From Xanthomarina sp035306705 (GTDB lineage Bacteria; Bacteroidota; Bacteroidia; Flavobacteriales; Flavobacteriaceae), in NCBI RefSeq assembly GCF_035306705.1, contig NZ_DATGNO010000176.1:1-30002 (forward strand): 30,002 nt of DNA, in the 5' to 3' direction. This document shows positions 1 to 7,370 of the stretch, piece after piece. Each line of letters begins with the position of its first letter. The first letter of the stretch is position 1. Made by a program: the position numbers and the translations under genes. The notes below the pieces were generated by a model. The model was given only the letters and a program-made list of their open reading frames with translations. It was not told the origin of the DNA and searched no databases.

Positions 1-358
1 GAGCCGATTTCACTTTTGATGAGGCATCAATAGAACCACCATTGTATATAAGCTGATTCACTGAAAGTGTTGCGCGATATTGATCGTTATTGGGGGGTTC
101 GATTCCAGTATTATCTAATGGAATTTGGGTAACATCTGATAAATAAGCAGCTTAGGCATCGAAATCAAATTGTGGTAATTTCCCTGCATCTATGGCATTT
201 AATTCTAATTCGTTTTTACTTTCCAATAAGGCTTTTTGTTTGACCAACGGATAATTTTCCGATACCAATTGATAGCAGGTTTCCAATGTAATTTGCTGTT
301 GGGACCAACTTGTTATAGTGAGTAAAAAGAAAACTAAGATGCTAAAAGTTGTTTTCAT
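1..358 (-). pseudogene. TolC-family outer-membrane efflux protein, interrupted by an in-frame stop and cut by the window edge
   Basis: The gene starts at the ATG at 358-356 with a Sec signal peptide (hydrophobic residues about 5-17, then WSQQQ) and the TolC-type opening ITLETCYQLVSENYPLV. After 68 codons (ending FDFDA) the frame meets TAA at 154-152. The same frame then stays open to the window edge with about 50 residues of typical TolC-family sequence (AAYLSDVTQIPLDNTG, then QYRATLSVNQLIYNGGSIDA). The conserved context suggests the stop replaced a Gln codon (CAA to TAA). TolC proteins form the outer-membrane channel of RND or ABC efflux systems. The start lies 1 nt after the tetR stop, so the two are co-transcribed and downstream pump genes are probably outside the window. 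It could be a true inactivation, a strain polymorphism or a base-call error; the sequence alone cannot decide. Confidence 0.8.
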
Positions 359-359
359 T

Positions 360-974
360 TTAATGTTGTTTTATGGCTTGAATAATGAAATCTGACACTT
401 CTGTTTTTCTTTGTTCCATAAGTTGCTTAAAACCTTTGTCGTCTTGCTTGGTAAAAGCTTTAATAAGGGGTTTTGCAACAAAAGGAAAGATGTTTAAGGC
501 TAAAATATTTATAAACAATTGATCGCCTTTGGTAGGCTTTAAAATTCCTAGGCTTACTTCTAATTCTACTTGTGCTTTAAATTTTTCAATATTTAATAAG
601 GTAGAGTTTTCTTGGATTTTTATAATAAAGTCGGGATTCCTATTAAGTTCTTGAATAATGAAATTTGGTAAATATGGATGTTTAATAATAAAGGAAATAT
701 AGTTAGAGGTAAAGCTCTTTACCTTGTCTTCAATCGAAGAATCATCATTTAAAACCCTATTCAATTGTGGTGCCAATAAAGAGAAGGCATTCTTAAAAAC
801 GGCTTCAAAAAGCAACTGTTTGCTTTTGTAATAATAATGTAACATGGCCTTATTAATTCCTGCCACATCGGCAATTTCTTGCATTCTAGCGCCATCCATC
901 CCTTTAGATTGAAACACGTTTTTGGCTGCATCTAAAATCTGCTCTTCTGTCGTGTTATCTTTTGTTTTTGCCAT
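360..974 (-). CDS. TetR/AcrR-family transcriptional regulator
   Basis: The 204-residue protein has an N-terminal TetR helix-turn-helix at about residues 9-55 (EEQILDAAKNVF, then MQEIADVAGINKAMLHYYY, with the classic YYYKSKQLLFEAVF end). The C-terminal two-thirds is a variable all-helical ligand-binding domain whose ligand cannot be read from the sequence. The TAA ends 1 nt before the ATG of the TolC-type gene, so the regulator is the first gene of an efflux operon, an arrangement usually associated with repression of the operon and of itself. Two short palindromes lie between its -7 box and its start codon, as expected for autoregulation. The family call is firm; the efflux substrate is unknown. 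Confidence 0.93.
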   Translation of the reverse strand: MAKTKDNTTEEQILDAAKNVFQSKGMDGARMQEIADVAGINKAMLHYYYKSKQLLFEAVFKNAFSLLAPQLNRVLNDDSSIEDKVKSFTSNYISFIIKHPYLPNFIIQELNRNPDFIIKIQENSTLLNIEKFKAQVELEVSLGILKPTKGDQLFINILALNIFPFVAKPLIKAFTKQDDKGFKQLMEQRKTEVSDFIIQAIKQH

Positions 975-978
975 TACT

Positions 979-1004
979 AACTATTTAGTTTAACCATTTG
1001 GTTA
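979..1004. promoter_or_regulatory. Tandem palindromes, probable TetR operator pair
   Basis: Two inverted repeats with the same layout lie side by side: AACTA-TT-TAGTT at 979-990 and TAACCA-TT-TGGTTA at 991-1004. Their centres are 13 bp apart. They lie between the tetR -7 box (1006-1013) and its start codon at 974, so bound repressor would block initiation. The palindromes are seen directly; that TetR binds them is inferred. Confidence 0.65.
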
Positions 1005-1005
1005 G

Positions 1006-1037
1006 CAAAGGTAACAAATTATTCTAAAGTGAATCAA
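1006..1037 (-). promoter_or_regulatory. Promoter of the tetR-tolC operon
   Basis: Read on the minus strand, TTG (1037-1035) is followed after 21 bp by TACCTTTG (1013-1006). This matches the Bacteroidota consensus TTG-N17-23-TAnnTTTG. The palindromic operator begins 1 bp downstream of the -7 box. Confidence 0.65.
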
Positions 1038-1087
1038 AAAAGATTATAAATTATTTAATAATGAATAAGGAGTGGTAGGAAATAGGC

Positions 1088-3379
1088 TTAACTAGTCTTG
1101 CTTAAAATGTTATAAACCAATTCTTTGGTTGGTTTGTTATTTCCCATTTGGCTTCTTAAATCATCAAAAGAAAACCTGAAGTCGCAACCTTCTTTATAAG
1201 CAGAACAACCATAAGCCGTTTTGCCTTTGACGACGGTTCCTGTTTTACATTTAGGACATGTTAAGGTATCTGGAACTGGCTTTGTTTTTGCTTTTTTAGG
1301 TTCTAAAACAAGCTGAAAGGACTCATCAAAACGTAGTAATCCTTCAACTTCTTGAGCTTCTTTTTTAAAGCCTTTCAAATTCACTGTGGAGCCTTTTTGA
1401 AGGAGTCTTAAAAATTGCTTTTCAGAAATCTTTTTTCCATAAACCTCAAAAGGAAGAATAAATTTGCAACCATCTTTATAAGCTGAACAGCCATAAGCAG
1501 TTTTTCCTTTTATTAAGGTTCCGTTTTTGCATTTCGGACAGGTTTCTGCTGTAATTCCTGCTTTCTTTTTGTGCTCAGTTTTAGCTTCCCGTTGTTTTAC
1601 TACAGTAGCTTGTGAGATATTGGCTCTGGTGGTTTCACTTCTTACTTCATAAACCAATTCGTCAACCATTTTTTTCATATTAACAATAAACTGGCTGGCA
1701 CTAAAGGTCCCTTTTTCAATATCTTTTAATTGCTTTTCCCATAAACCGGTAAGCTCGGCCGATTTTAATAATTCGTTTTGAATGGTATCAATTAAAGCAA
1801 TTCCCGTAATCGTTGGTAAAAGTTGTTTCTTGTTTCGTTTAATATACTGTCGTTTAAACAAAGTTTCAATAATATTGGCACGCGTAGATGGCCGTCCAAT
1901 GCCATTTTCTTTCATTAAATCTCTTAACTCGTCATCGTCCACCTGTTTTCCCGCTGTTTCCATAGCGCGCAGGAGGGAAGCTTCTGTAAATTGATTGGGT
2001 GGTTTGGTTTGTTTTTCAAGAAAACTAGGCTCATGAGGTCCTTTTTCACCTTTTGTAAAAGTTGGAAGAATATCAGCTTCTTTTGTTTCCTTGTCATCCG
2101 ATTCGAAAACTACACGCCAGCCCTTTTTCAATATTTCCTTTCCTGTAGTTTTGAAATTTACATCAGCTGCTTTTCCGATAACTGTGGTGTTCGACACGGA
2201 ACAATCGTCATAAAAGACAGCAATAAACCGTTTAACAATAATATCGTAAACCTGTTGCTGATTGTATTGTAAATTGGTTTGAACACCTGTTGGAATAATG
2301 GCATGGTGATCGGTTACTTTCTTGTCGTTAAATACTTTAGACGATTTTTTTATTTTCTTTCCTAAAAGAGGTTGCGTTAACGTAGCATAATTAGTTAGTT
2401 TTTGAAGAATTCCGGCTACTTTTGGATACACATCATTGGGTAGAAAGGTAGTATCTACTCTTGGATAAGTTACCACCTTCATTTCGTATAACTTCTGAAC
2501 AAGTTTTAAGGTTTCATCTGCCGAAAATCCAAATTTCGTATTACAATACACTTGTAAGCCTGTTAAATCGAAGAGTTTTGGCGCATATTCGGTTCCTTTC
2601 TTTTTGGTAACAGATTCAATCTCAAATTCGTGCTCTTTTACTTTATTGGCTAAAATTTCTCCATCTTCCATTTTAGTAAAACGACCTTCTTCATAAGAAA
2701 ACAAGGTGTCCCGATACATGGTTTGCAACTCCCAATATGCTTGTGGTTTAAAGTTTTCAATTTCTTTAAAACGGTTTACAACCATAGCAAGGGTTGGGGT
2801 TTGTACCCGTCCAACGGAAAGCATTTGCTTGTAGCCACCATGTTTTACAGTATATAAACGGGTGGCATTCATTCCTAATAACCAATCTCCAATAGCTCTG
2901 GAAAATCCGGCGTAATAGAGATTGTCGTAATTTTCGGATGGTTTTAAATTTTGGAAACCTTCTCTAATGGCTTCGGTTGTAAGAGAAGAAATCCATAGTC
3001 TTTCAACTTTACCTTTATAATTGGCTTGGTCCAAAACCCAACGTTGAATAAGTTCTCCTTCTTGGCCCGCATCTCCACAGTTTATAACCACATCTGCTTT
3101 GTCGAAAAGGCTTTTTACAATTCTAAATTGTTTTTGAATACCAGAATTGCTCACCACTTTGGTTTTAAACTTTTCTGGAAGCATGGGTAAATTGTTTAAA
3201 TCCCAGCTTTTCCAATGCGATTTATAATCACTTGGCTCCATAAGTGTACACAAATGCCCAAAGGTGTAGGTAACGGCATAACCATTTCCTTCATAATATC
3301 CGTCGTGCTTGTTATTTGCTCCAAGAACGGAAGCAATTTCTCTGGCAACACTGGGTTTTTCGGCAATGCAAACTTTCAT
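1088..3379 (-). CDS. topB: DNA topoisomerase III (type IA)
   Basis: This 763-residue type IA topoisomerase makes a transient single-strand break to relax or decatenate DNA. The TOPRIM domain opens with MKVCIAEKPSVAREIASVLGA and contains the acidic CGDAGQEGE motif (about 101-109). The SVGRVQTPTLAMV motif lies near residue 190, and the catalytic tyrosine is Y305 in VVTYPRVDTTFLP. The C-terminus carries two near-identical zinc-ribbon modules, each CPKC followed by GTxxKGKTAYGCSAYK and a final Cys, at roughly 615-650 and 705-740. The second zinc module places it with the TopB/TraE-like enzymes of Bacteroidota rather than the shorter E. coli form. Some homologues are plasmid- or ICE-borne, but no conjugation or integration gene accompanies this one. 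It appears to be transcribed alone. Confidence 0.96.
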   Translation of the reverse strand: MKVCIAEKPSVAREIASVLGANNKHDGYYEGNGYAVTYTFGHLCTLMEPSDYKSHWKSWDLNNLPMLPEKFKTKVVSNSGIQKQFRIVKSLFDKADVVINCGDAGQEGELIQRWVLDQANYKGKVERLWISSLTTEAIREGFQNLKPSENYDNLYYAGFSRAIGDWLLGMNATRLYTVKHGGYKQMLSVGRVQTPTLAMVVNRFKEIENFKPQAYWELQTMYRDTLFSYEEGRFTKMEDGEILANKVKEHEFEIESVTKKKGTEYAPKLFDLTGLQVYCNTKFGFSADETLKLVQKLYEMKVVTYPRVDTTFLPNDVYPKVAGILQKLTNYATLTQPLLGKKIKKSSKVFNDKKVTDHHAIIPTGVQTNLQYNQQQVYDIIVKRFIAVFYDDCSVSNTTVIGKAADVNFKTTGKEILKKGWRVVFESDDKETKEADILPTFTKGEKGPHEPSFLEKQTKPPNQFTEASLLRAMETAGKQVDDDELRDLMKENGIGRPSTRANIIETLFKRQYIKRNKKQLLPTITGIALIDTIQNELLKSAELTGLWEKQLKDIEKGTFSASQFIVNMKKMVDELVYEVRSETTRANISQATVVKQREAKTEHKKKAGITAETCPKCKNGTLIKGKTAYGCSAYKDGCKFILPFEVYGKKISEKQFLRLLQKGSTVNLKGFKKEAQEVEGLLRFDESFQLVLEPKKAKTKPVPDTLTCPKCKTGTVVKGKTAYGCSAYKEGCDFRFSFDDLRSQMGNNKPTKELVYNILSKTS

Positions 3380-3488
3380 TTTTCACTTTTTTAATAGTCA
3401 TGCAAAGTACATCTTTTTTATAAAAATTGTAAGTCTAAATCAAAGACAATTATCAAGTTTTATAAAGATTATTTTCACATAAACCTAG

Positions 3489-3513
3489 TTAATCGTAATA
3501 TTGCAATGATTAA
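3489..3513. promoter_or_regulatory. Palindromic operator candidate upstream of the ArsR-family gene
   Basis: The inverted repeat TTAATC-N13-GATTAA spans 25 bp and ends 12 bp before the start codon of the ArsR-family gene. Its spacer contains the perfect 8-bp palindrome ATTGCAAT (3500-3507). Position and symmetry fit an autoregulatory site for a winged-helix ArsR dimer. No good TAnnTTTG box is visible nearby, so the exact promoter is uncertain. Confidence 0.5.
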
Positions 3514-3525
3514 TTATAGAATAAT

Positions 3526-3858
3526 ATGGGACTAACAAAATCGGAGATTTTTACCGAAGAACAAAATAAAATGGCTTTAATAGCTAAAGCTTTTGGGCAT
3601 CCAGCTCGAATAGCTATTATACAACACTTATTTAAAATAAATAGTTGTGTTTGCGGCGATTTGGTAAATGAAATAGGCTTGGCACAACCAACCATTTCTC
3701 AGCATTTAAAAGAACTTAAAAATCTAGGAATTATTAAAGGAAGTATTGAAGGAACTAGCGTTTGTTATTGTATAGATTTGGTTGAATGGCAAAATGCAAA
3801 ACAACTATTTATGCAGTTTTTAGAGCAAGTATCTACTTTAGAAGGCGATTGTTGCTAA
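3526..3858 (+). CDS. ArsR-family metalloregulatory repressor
   Basis: The 110-residue winged-helix protein contains the ArsR signatures AKAFGHPARIAIIQHLF and IGLAQPTISQHLKELKNLGII. The metal-box region reads SCVCGDL, which keeps the CxC pair that senses As(III)/Sb(III) in classical ArsR (ELCVCDL). The protein ends in a Cys pair (DCC), a further possible metal ligand site. ArsR proteins repress their own operon until the metalloid binds. A Cys-loop arsenate reductase-like gene follows after 44 nt, which supports an arsenic role. The start at 3526 leaves 16 residues before the conserved core; an internal Met at residue 17 is possible but less likely. Confidence 0.9.
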   Translation: MGLTKSEIFTEEQNKMALIAKAFGHPARIAIIQHLFKINSCVCGDLVNEIGLAQPTISQHLKELKNLGIIKGSIEGTSVCYCIDLVEWQNAKQLFMQFLEQVSTLEGDCC

Positions 3859-3902
3859 TATATTCTGAAAAAACATGTTATTAATTAGCTGGAAGCTTAG
3901 AA

Positions 3903-4514
3903 ATGTATTTAAAAATTATAGAGGTTATAAACTCATTGGATGTTGCACGTATTTCAGAAGAACGTAAAGAGTTACTAAAAGAACTTATTGAATACATTCA
4001 AGAAAAAGCAATAAATAATGATGAAATTCGTCTAAATTTTATCTGCACACACAATTCTAGACGCAGTCATTTGTCGCAAGTATGGGCTCAAACTATGGCT
4101 CATTATTTTCAAATAAACAATGTTTTTTGTTATTCTGGAGGAACCGAGGCCACAGCTTTATTTCCAATGGTAGTAACAACTTTACAGGAAAAGGGATTTC
4201 AAATCCAGAGCTTAGCTGAAGGAAAAAATCCAAAATATAGTATCAAGTTTTCTAAAAAAGAACCTCCAATTATAGGGTTTTCCAAGGTTTATGATCATCC
4301 ATTTAATCCAACATCATCCTTTGCTGCAATTATAACTTGTTCTCAAGCCGATACAGGATGTCCATTTATAGCGGGAACCGAAAAGCGTATTCCAATAACT
4401 TATGAAGATCCAAAGGTTTCAGATAATACGTTCAAACAAACTGAAGTATATAGTAACCGAAGTTTACAAATTGCTACCGAAATGTATTACGTTTTTTCAC
4501 AAATCAATTGTTAA
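3903..4514 (+). CDS. Arsenate reductase / low-molecular-weight protein-tyrosine-phosphatase family protein
   Basis: This 203-residue protein has a CX5R phosphate-binding loop, CTHNSRRS, at about residues 48-55, preceded by a helical N-terminal extension (about residues 1-40) seen in Bacteroidota members. The loop's cysteine is the nucleophile in both LMW phosphatases and thioredoxin-linked ArsC. Further cysteines occur in TCSQADTGCPF, near where ArsC enzymes carry the cysteines that pass the disulfide on. The likely reaction is cytoplasmic reduction of arsenate to arsenite. The ArsR-type gene 44 nt upstream makes arsenate reductase more likely than a signalling phosphatase. An arsenite exporter would be expected next but is not present. 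Confidence 0.82.
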   Translation: MYLKIIEVINSLDVARISEERKELLKELIEYIQEKAINNDEIRLNFICTHNSRRSHLSQVWAQTMAHYFQINNVFCYSGGTEATALFPMVVTTLQEKGFQIQSLAEGKNPKYSIKFSKKEPPIIGFSKVYDHPFNPTSSFAAIITCSQADTGCPFIAGTEKRIPITYEDPKVSDNTFKQTEVYSNRSLQIATEMYYVFSQINC

Positions 4515-4561
4515 TGGATGTATTTCATAAAAAAATAAACTTTTCGGGATAGGATGTATTA

Positions 4562-4718
4562 ATGGTAGTAGTTTCTGTAATAATCTACATAGCCAACATG
4601 TTATTTGTTGGTTTTTATAAGTACTGCTGCAGCTCTTTTTTTTGATGGAATTATGGGTCTCTTAACGAAAGATTTTGCTATAATTTTCTTGATTTGCGTA
4701 TCTTTTTGGTTAGGTTGA
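4562..4718 (+). pseudogene. Possible frameshifted remnant of a membrane-protein gene
   Basis: Two short hydrophobic reading frames run head to tail in different frames. One starts at ATG 4562 and reads MVVVSVIIYIANMLFVGFYK before stopping at 4643-4645. The overlapping +2 frame continues with LFFDGIMGLLTKDFAIIFLI up to TGA at 4716-4718. Joined by one frameshift near 4620-4640 they would give two transmembrane-like segments. This is where an efflux gene of an ars operon could have stood, but I do not recognise the family. A chance open frame in AT-rich DNA is the main alternative. Confidence 0.25.
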
Positions 4719-4764
4719 CGTTATTATTAACTGTTTTCGTAAATATTATCTTATAATTATCTTG

Positions 4765-4772
4765 TATATTTG
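4765..4772 (+). promoter_or_regulatory. -7 promoter element of the TPR regulator gene
   Basis: TATATTTG is an exact match to TAnnTTTG and lies 32 bp before the GTG start codon, giving a leader of about 25-30 nt. No clear TTG is found at the -33 spacing. Confidence 0.5.
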
Positions 4773-4804
4773 AGTTGACTAAACCAAAAAAATAATTCTT
4801 TAAA

Positions 4805-6559
4805 GTGATATCTTTCAAGTGTTTGCAACTAATTTTCTTTTTAATTATTAGCAGTGTTTGTTATACCCAAGAATCACTTACAAGTGAACAGGCGTTAAAA
4901 AAATTCGATTCTATAACAGCCGTTATGGAAAAATCATTTTCTGTAAGTGATATAAAAACATTTAGACGTGAATCGTTTTCTGAAAAACAACTTCAAGTGT
5001 ATTTGTCGCAACATTTTAAACGTATGGATTTGTTGCCACATATAGAAGGTCATTACAGTTTAAAATTAGGGAGTTATCTGCACTCGGGAAATTGGTTTCG
5101 CGAAATCGGATTTCCTGAAGAATCCATTAAATCTTGCCAAGATTTTTTTAATTATTATCATGCCCAGGAAGCCAAGCTTACGGAATCTGAAAAGGAATCG
5201 TTTATTGAAATGATAACTTTTACCCATAGTATTTTGGCGGAAGGCTACGCAAAATTAGGGATGTTTGAATTGGCGGCCTTAGAACATAAAAAAAATATTC
5301 AGTTTACAAAGAACTTAGATATTATTTCATATTCTTCTGCACTTAATAATTATGGCCTCTATTTTTACTGGTACAAGAAAGAATTGGATTCAGCAATAAT
5401 TTATTTTAAGTTAAGTTATCAGATTACAAAAATGAAATTTCCGAACCACACTTTAATTGGAAGTATTCGAGATAATATAGCCGACGTGTATATGGATCAG
5501 GAAAATTATAATGATGCTTTACCATTCTATCAAACTAATTTCGAGTTTTATAAAGTGGCAACAGATGAAAGATTATTTACAAAAGATATTCCAAGACTAA
5601 TAAATGCAGGAAGCCAATTAGTAATGACCCATATTCAAATGGGAGAATTAGAAAAAGCTAAAAAAGCCTTTAAAGAACTCGAAACAATCATGATCGATAG
5701 TACTAATATTAAAAGTATAACATCTGGATCGACACTTGTTTTTTTAAATGCAAAAGCTTGTTTGTATGAAAAACAAAACAACTATAAAGAAGCTTATAAT
5801 ACGGCTAAGCTAATTAAGAATTATTCAGATAGTTTGGTACATCTTTCTGAATTAGCCGGACTAAAATGGCGCGAGGAATTAAATAACATCACACTTGACA
5901 GAATTTCGCTTAATTTTAAAATTGATAGAATAGAAAGAGAGAATAAAATACGTAGTCAACGCTCTAGACTTTTAATAGTGAGCCTATCATCATCTACTAT
6001 TTTAATTTTGTTATTGTTACTTTTTTTAAGTCGACGTCAACATCTTAAGAATGCAAAAAACAAACAATTACTGGCAGAGCAGGCCCGAGATTTAACAACT
6101 TTTAAAAATAGGGAGCTTGAGTCGGAAATTGAATCTAAGAAGCGTGATTTATCCGACTTTGCCATCAACCTGACTCAAAATCAAGAATGGGCTAAAACTT
6201 TAGCAGATAAAATAAAAGCTATCCAACAATCAGATTCTAAAGAACAAAAAATCTTGATGGACGATCTAGAACAGGATATTCAAAATAAAATTACGGTAGA
6301 TTCGGACACCAAGGAGTTCTATGAACGTTTGGATAAATTAAGTGACTCTTTTTATAGCGAACTCACCAATTTGTTTCCCGATTTGAGCAAAAATGAGATC
6401 CGCTTATGTTCTTTAATCCGCTTAAAAATGGATAGTCGAAACATTGCAACGCTTCAAAATATTACAGTTTCTTCATTAAATACAAGTCGCTATCGTCTTA
6501 GAAAAAAACTTCATTTATCTGAGGATGAACATCTAGACGATTTTATCCAAAACATTTAA
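4805..6559 (+). CDS. Membrane-anchored TPR regulator with C-terminal LuxR-like HTH
   Basis: The 584-residue protein starts at GTG 4805; an in-frame TAA at 4793-4795 excludes an upstream ATG. It opens with a signal peptide (about 1-20, LIFFLIISSVCYTQ). A periplasmic region of helical TPR-like repeats follows (about 30-370, including SALNNYGLYFYWYKKELDSA). A single membrane span lies at about 386-408 (LLIVSLSSSTILILLLLLFLS). Next come a charged coiled-coil linker (about 412-510) and a C-terminal HTH at about 524-571 (LFPDLSKNEIRLCSLIRL, then IATLQNITVSSLNTSRYRLRKK). This layout is common in Bacteroidota and suggests a one-component sensor that binds DNA from the membrane. The signal is unknown. 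A phased repeat array starts about 40 bp after its stop, in front of a secreted-protein gene that is a candidate target. Confidence 0.85.
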   Translation: MISFKCLQLIFFLIISSVCYTQESLTSEQALKKFDSITAVMEKSFSVSDIKTFRRESFSEKQLQVYLSQHFKRMDLLPHIEGHYSLKLGSYLHSGNWFREIGFPEESIKSCQDFFNYYHAQEAKLTESEKESFIEMITFTHSILAEGYAKLGMFELAALEHKKNIQFTKNLDIISYSSALNNYGLYFYWYKKELDSAIIYFKLSYQITKMKFPNHTLIGSIRDNIADVYMDQENYNDALPFYQTNFEFYKVATDERLFTKDIPRLINAGSQLVMTHIQMGELEKAKKAFKELETIMIDSTNIKSITSGSTLVFLNAKACLYEKQNNYKEAYNTAKLIKNYSDSLVHLSELAGLKWREELNNITLDRISLNFKIDRIERENKIRSQRSRLLIVSLSSSTILILLLLLFLSRRQHLKNAKNKQLLAEQARDLTTFKNRELESEIESKKRDLSDFAINLTQNQEWAKTLADKIKAIQQSDSKEQKILMDDLEQDIQNKITVDSDTKEFYERLDKLSDSFYSELTNLFPDLSKNEIRLCSLIRLKMDSRNIATLQNITVSSLNTSRYRLRKKLHLSEDEHLDDFIQNI

Positions 6560-6599
6560 TCCACTGACAATCAGCCGACTATTTCATTTTATTCATTCT

Positions 6600-6654
6600 A
6601 TTTTATAAGCTGTCTATCAATTGTCTATAGACTGTTCATTATCTGTCTATAAGC
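6600..6654 (+). repeat. Five phased 11-bp repeats, probable activator-binding array
   Basis: Consecutive 11-bp units begin at 6600, 6611, 6622, 6633 and 6644, with best unit TGTCTATAAGC. TGTCTAT is exact at 6611, 6622 and 6644 and degenerate (TGTTCAT) at 6633. The end motif TATAAGC occurs at 6604 and 6648, exactly 44 bp apart. An 11-bp period puts each unit on the same helix face. The array ends 28 bp before the -7 box of the downstream gene, a usual place for an activator array. The binding protein is unknown; the adjacent TPR-HTH regulator is the obvious candidate. Confidence 0.65.
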
Positions 6655-6682
6655 TTTTTAAGGTTTTAGATACATGTTATAC

Positions 6683-6690
6683 TAAGTTTG
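6683..6690 (+). promoter_or_regulatory. -7 promoter element of the secreted-protein gene
   Basis: TAAGTTTG matches TAnnTTTG and lies 100 bp before the start codon, giving a leader of about 95 nt. There is no TTG at the -33 position, consistent with a promoter that depends on an activator bound at the repeat array just upstream. Confidence 0.55.
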
Positions 6691-6790
6691 TGTCATATTA
6701 ATTTAACAATCAGTCTGTTAAGTTTTTTGATTATCTCTTTTGAACCGAATAATAGCAAACTTCATTGTATAATCTTAAAATTTAAAACTT

Positions 6791-7303
6791 ATGAAAACCT
6801 ATGTACTTGGTCTATTGTTTTTCGGTCTAACCAACCTAATGATTGCTCAAAGTGATTTGGCGGTATTAACACCATCCAATCAAAATATGTATGCTTCGAG
6901 TAAAACAGTTCTCAATGCTGAATATTTGAATACATTTACAACCCAAGATTTTTCAATAAAAATTGAAAAACTTCAAAATTTAGTGGCTAATTACAATATT
7001 AAAATGGCAGATGTTTATCAGGCTAAAAATAATGGTAGCTATACGGTTGACTTTAAAGAAGGAGATAACATTATAACAGCTGTTTATAATAAAAATGGAG
7101 TACTACTTAGTTGCGATGAAAACTACCAAGCCATTAAGTTGCCTTACGCTGTAAGCTCAAAATTAATTAAAGAATACCCTCATTGGGCCATTAAAGAAGT
7201 TAAGTGCAATATAAAGTATATTAAAGATAATGAACGTTCTATTGTGTATCATGTGGCTATAAACAATGGAGGTAAAACCAAAAAAATTACAATAAAAGTT
7301 TAG
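6791..7303 (+). CDS. Small secreted protein, possibly PepSY-like
   Basis: The 170-residue protein has a clear Sec signal peptide (MKTYVLGLLFFGLTNLMIAQ, cleavage after about residue 20). The mature part includes NIITAVYNKNGVLLSCDENY, then AIKLPYAVSSKLIKEYPHWAIKEVKC and a basic C-terminal strand (GGKTKKITIKV). The alternation of a strand-turn-strand with 'xIxKxYPxW.I' resembles the PepSY-like fold found in many short periplasmic Bacteroidota proteins. That is a fold-level impression, not a family assignment. It has two cysteines after the signal peptide (SCDEN, VKCN). It stands alone, behind the phased repeat array, and ends at a strong hairpin terminator, so it is a regulated single gene of unknown function. 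Confidence 0.75.
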   Translation: MKTYVLGLLFFGLTNLMIAQSDLAVLTPSNQNMYASSKTVLNAEYLNTFTTQDFSIKIEKLQNLVANYNIKMADVYQAKNNGSYTVDFKEGDNIITAVYNKNGVLLSCDENYQAIKLPYAVSSKLIKEYPHWAIKEVKCNIKYIKDNERSIVYHVAINNGGKTKKITIKV

Positions 7304-7327
7304 TCAATTTATAGAAGCATTGACCAT

Positions 7328-7370
7328 AAAAACAGAACCCATCACACGATGGATTCTGTTTTTGTTTTAG
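7328..7370. terminator. Bidirectional intrinsic terminator
   Basis: The hairpin has arms 7328-7343 and 7348-7363 (AAACAGAA, one C/A mismatch, CCATC; tetraloop ACAC; GATGG, TTCTGTTT). T-tracts flank it on both strands. It lies between the convergent secreted-protein gene and the M23 peptidase gene and can serve both. Confidence 0.85.

Noticed and set aside
1782..2272. Two open frames on the plus strand opposite topB.
   Set aside because: They lie antisense inside a clearly conserved topoisomerase gene and show no family motif.
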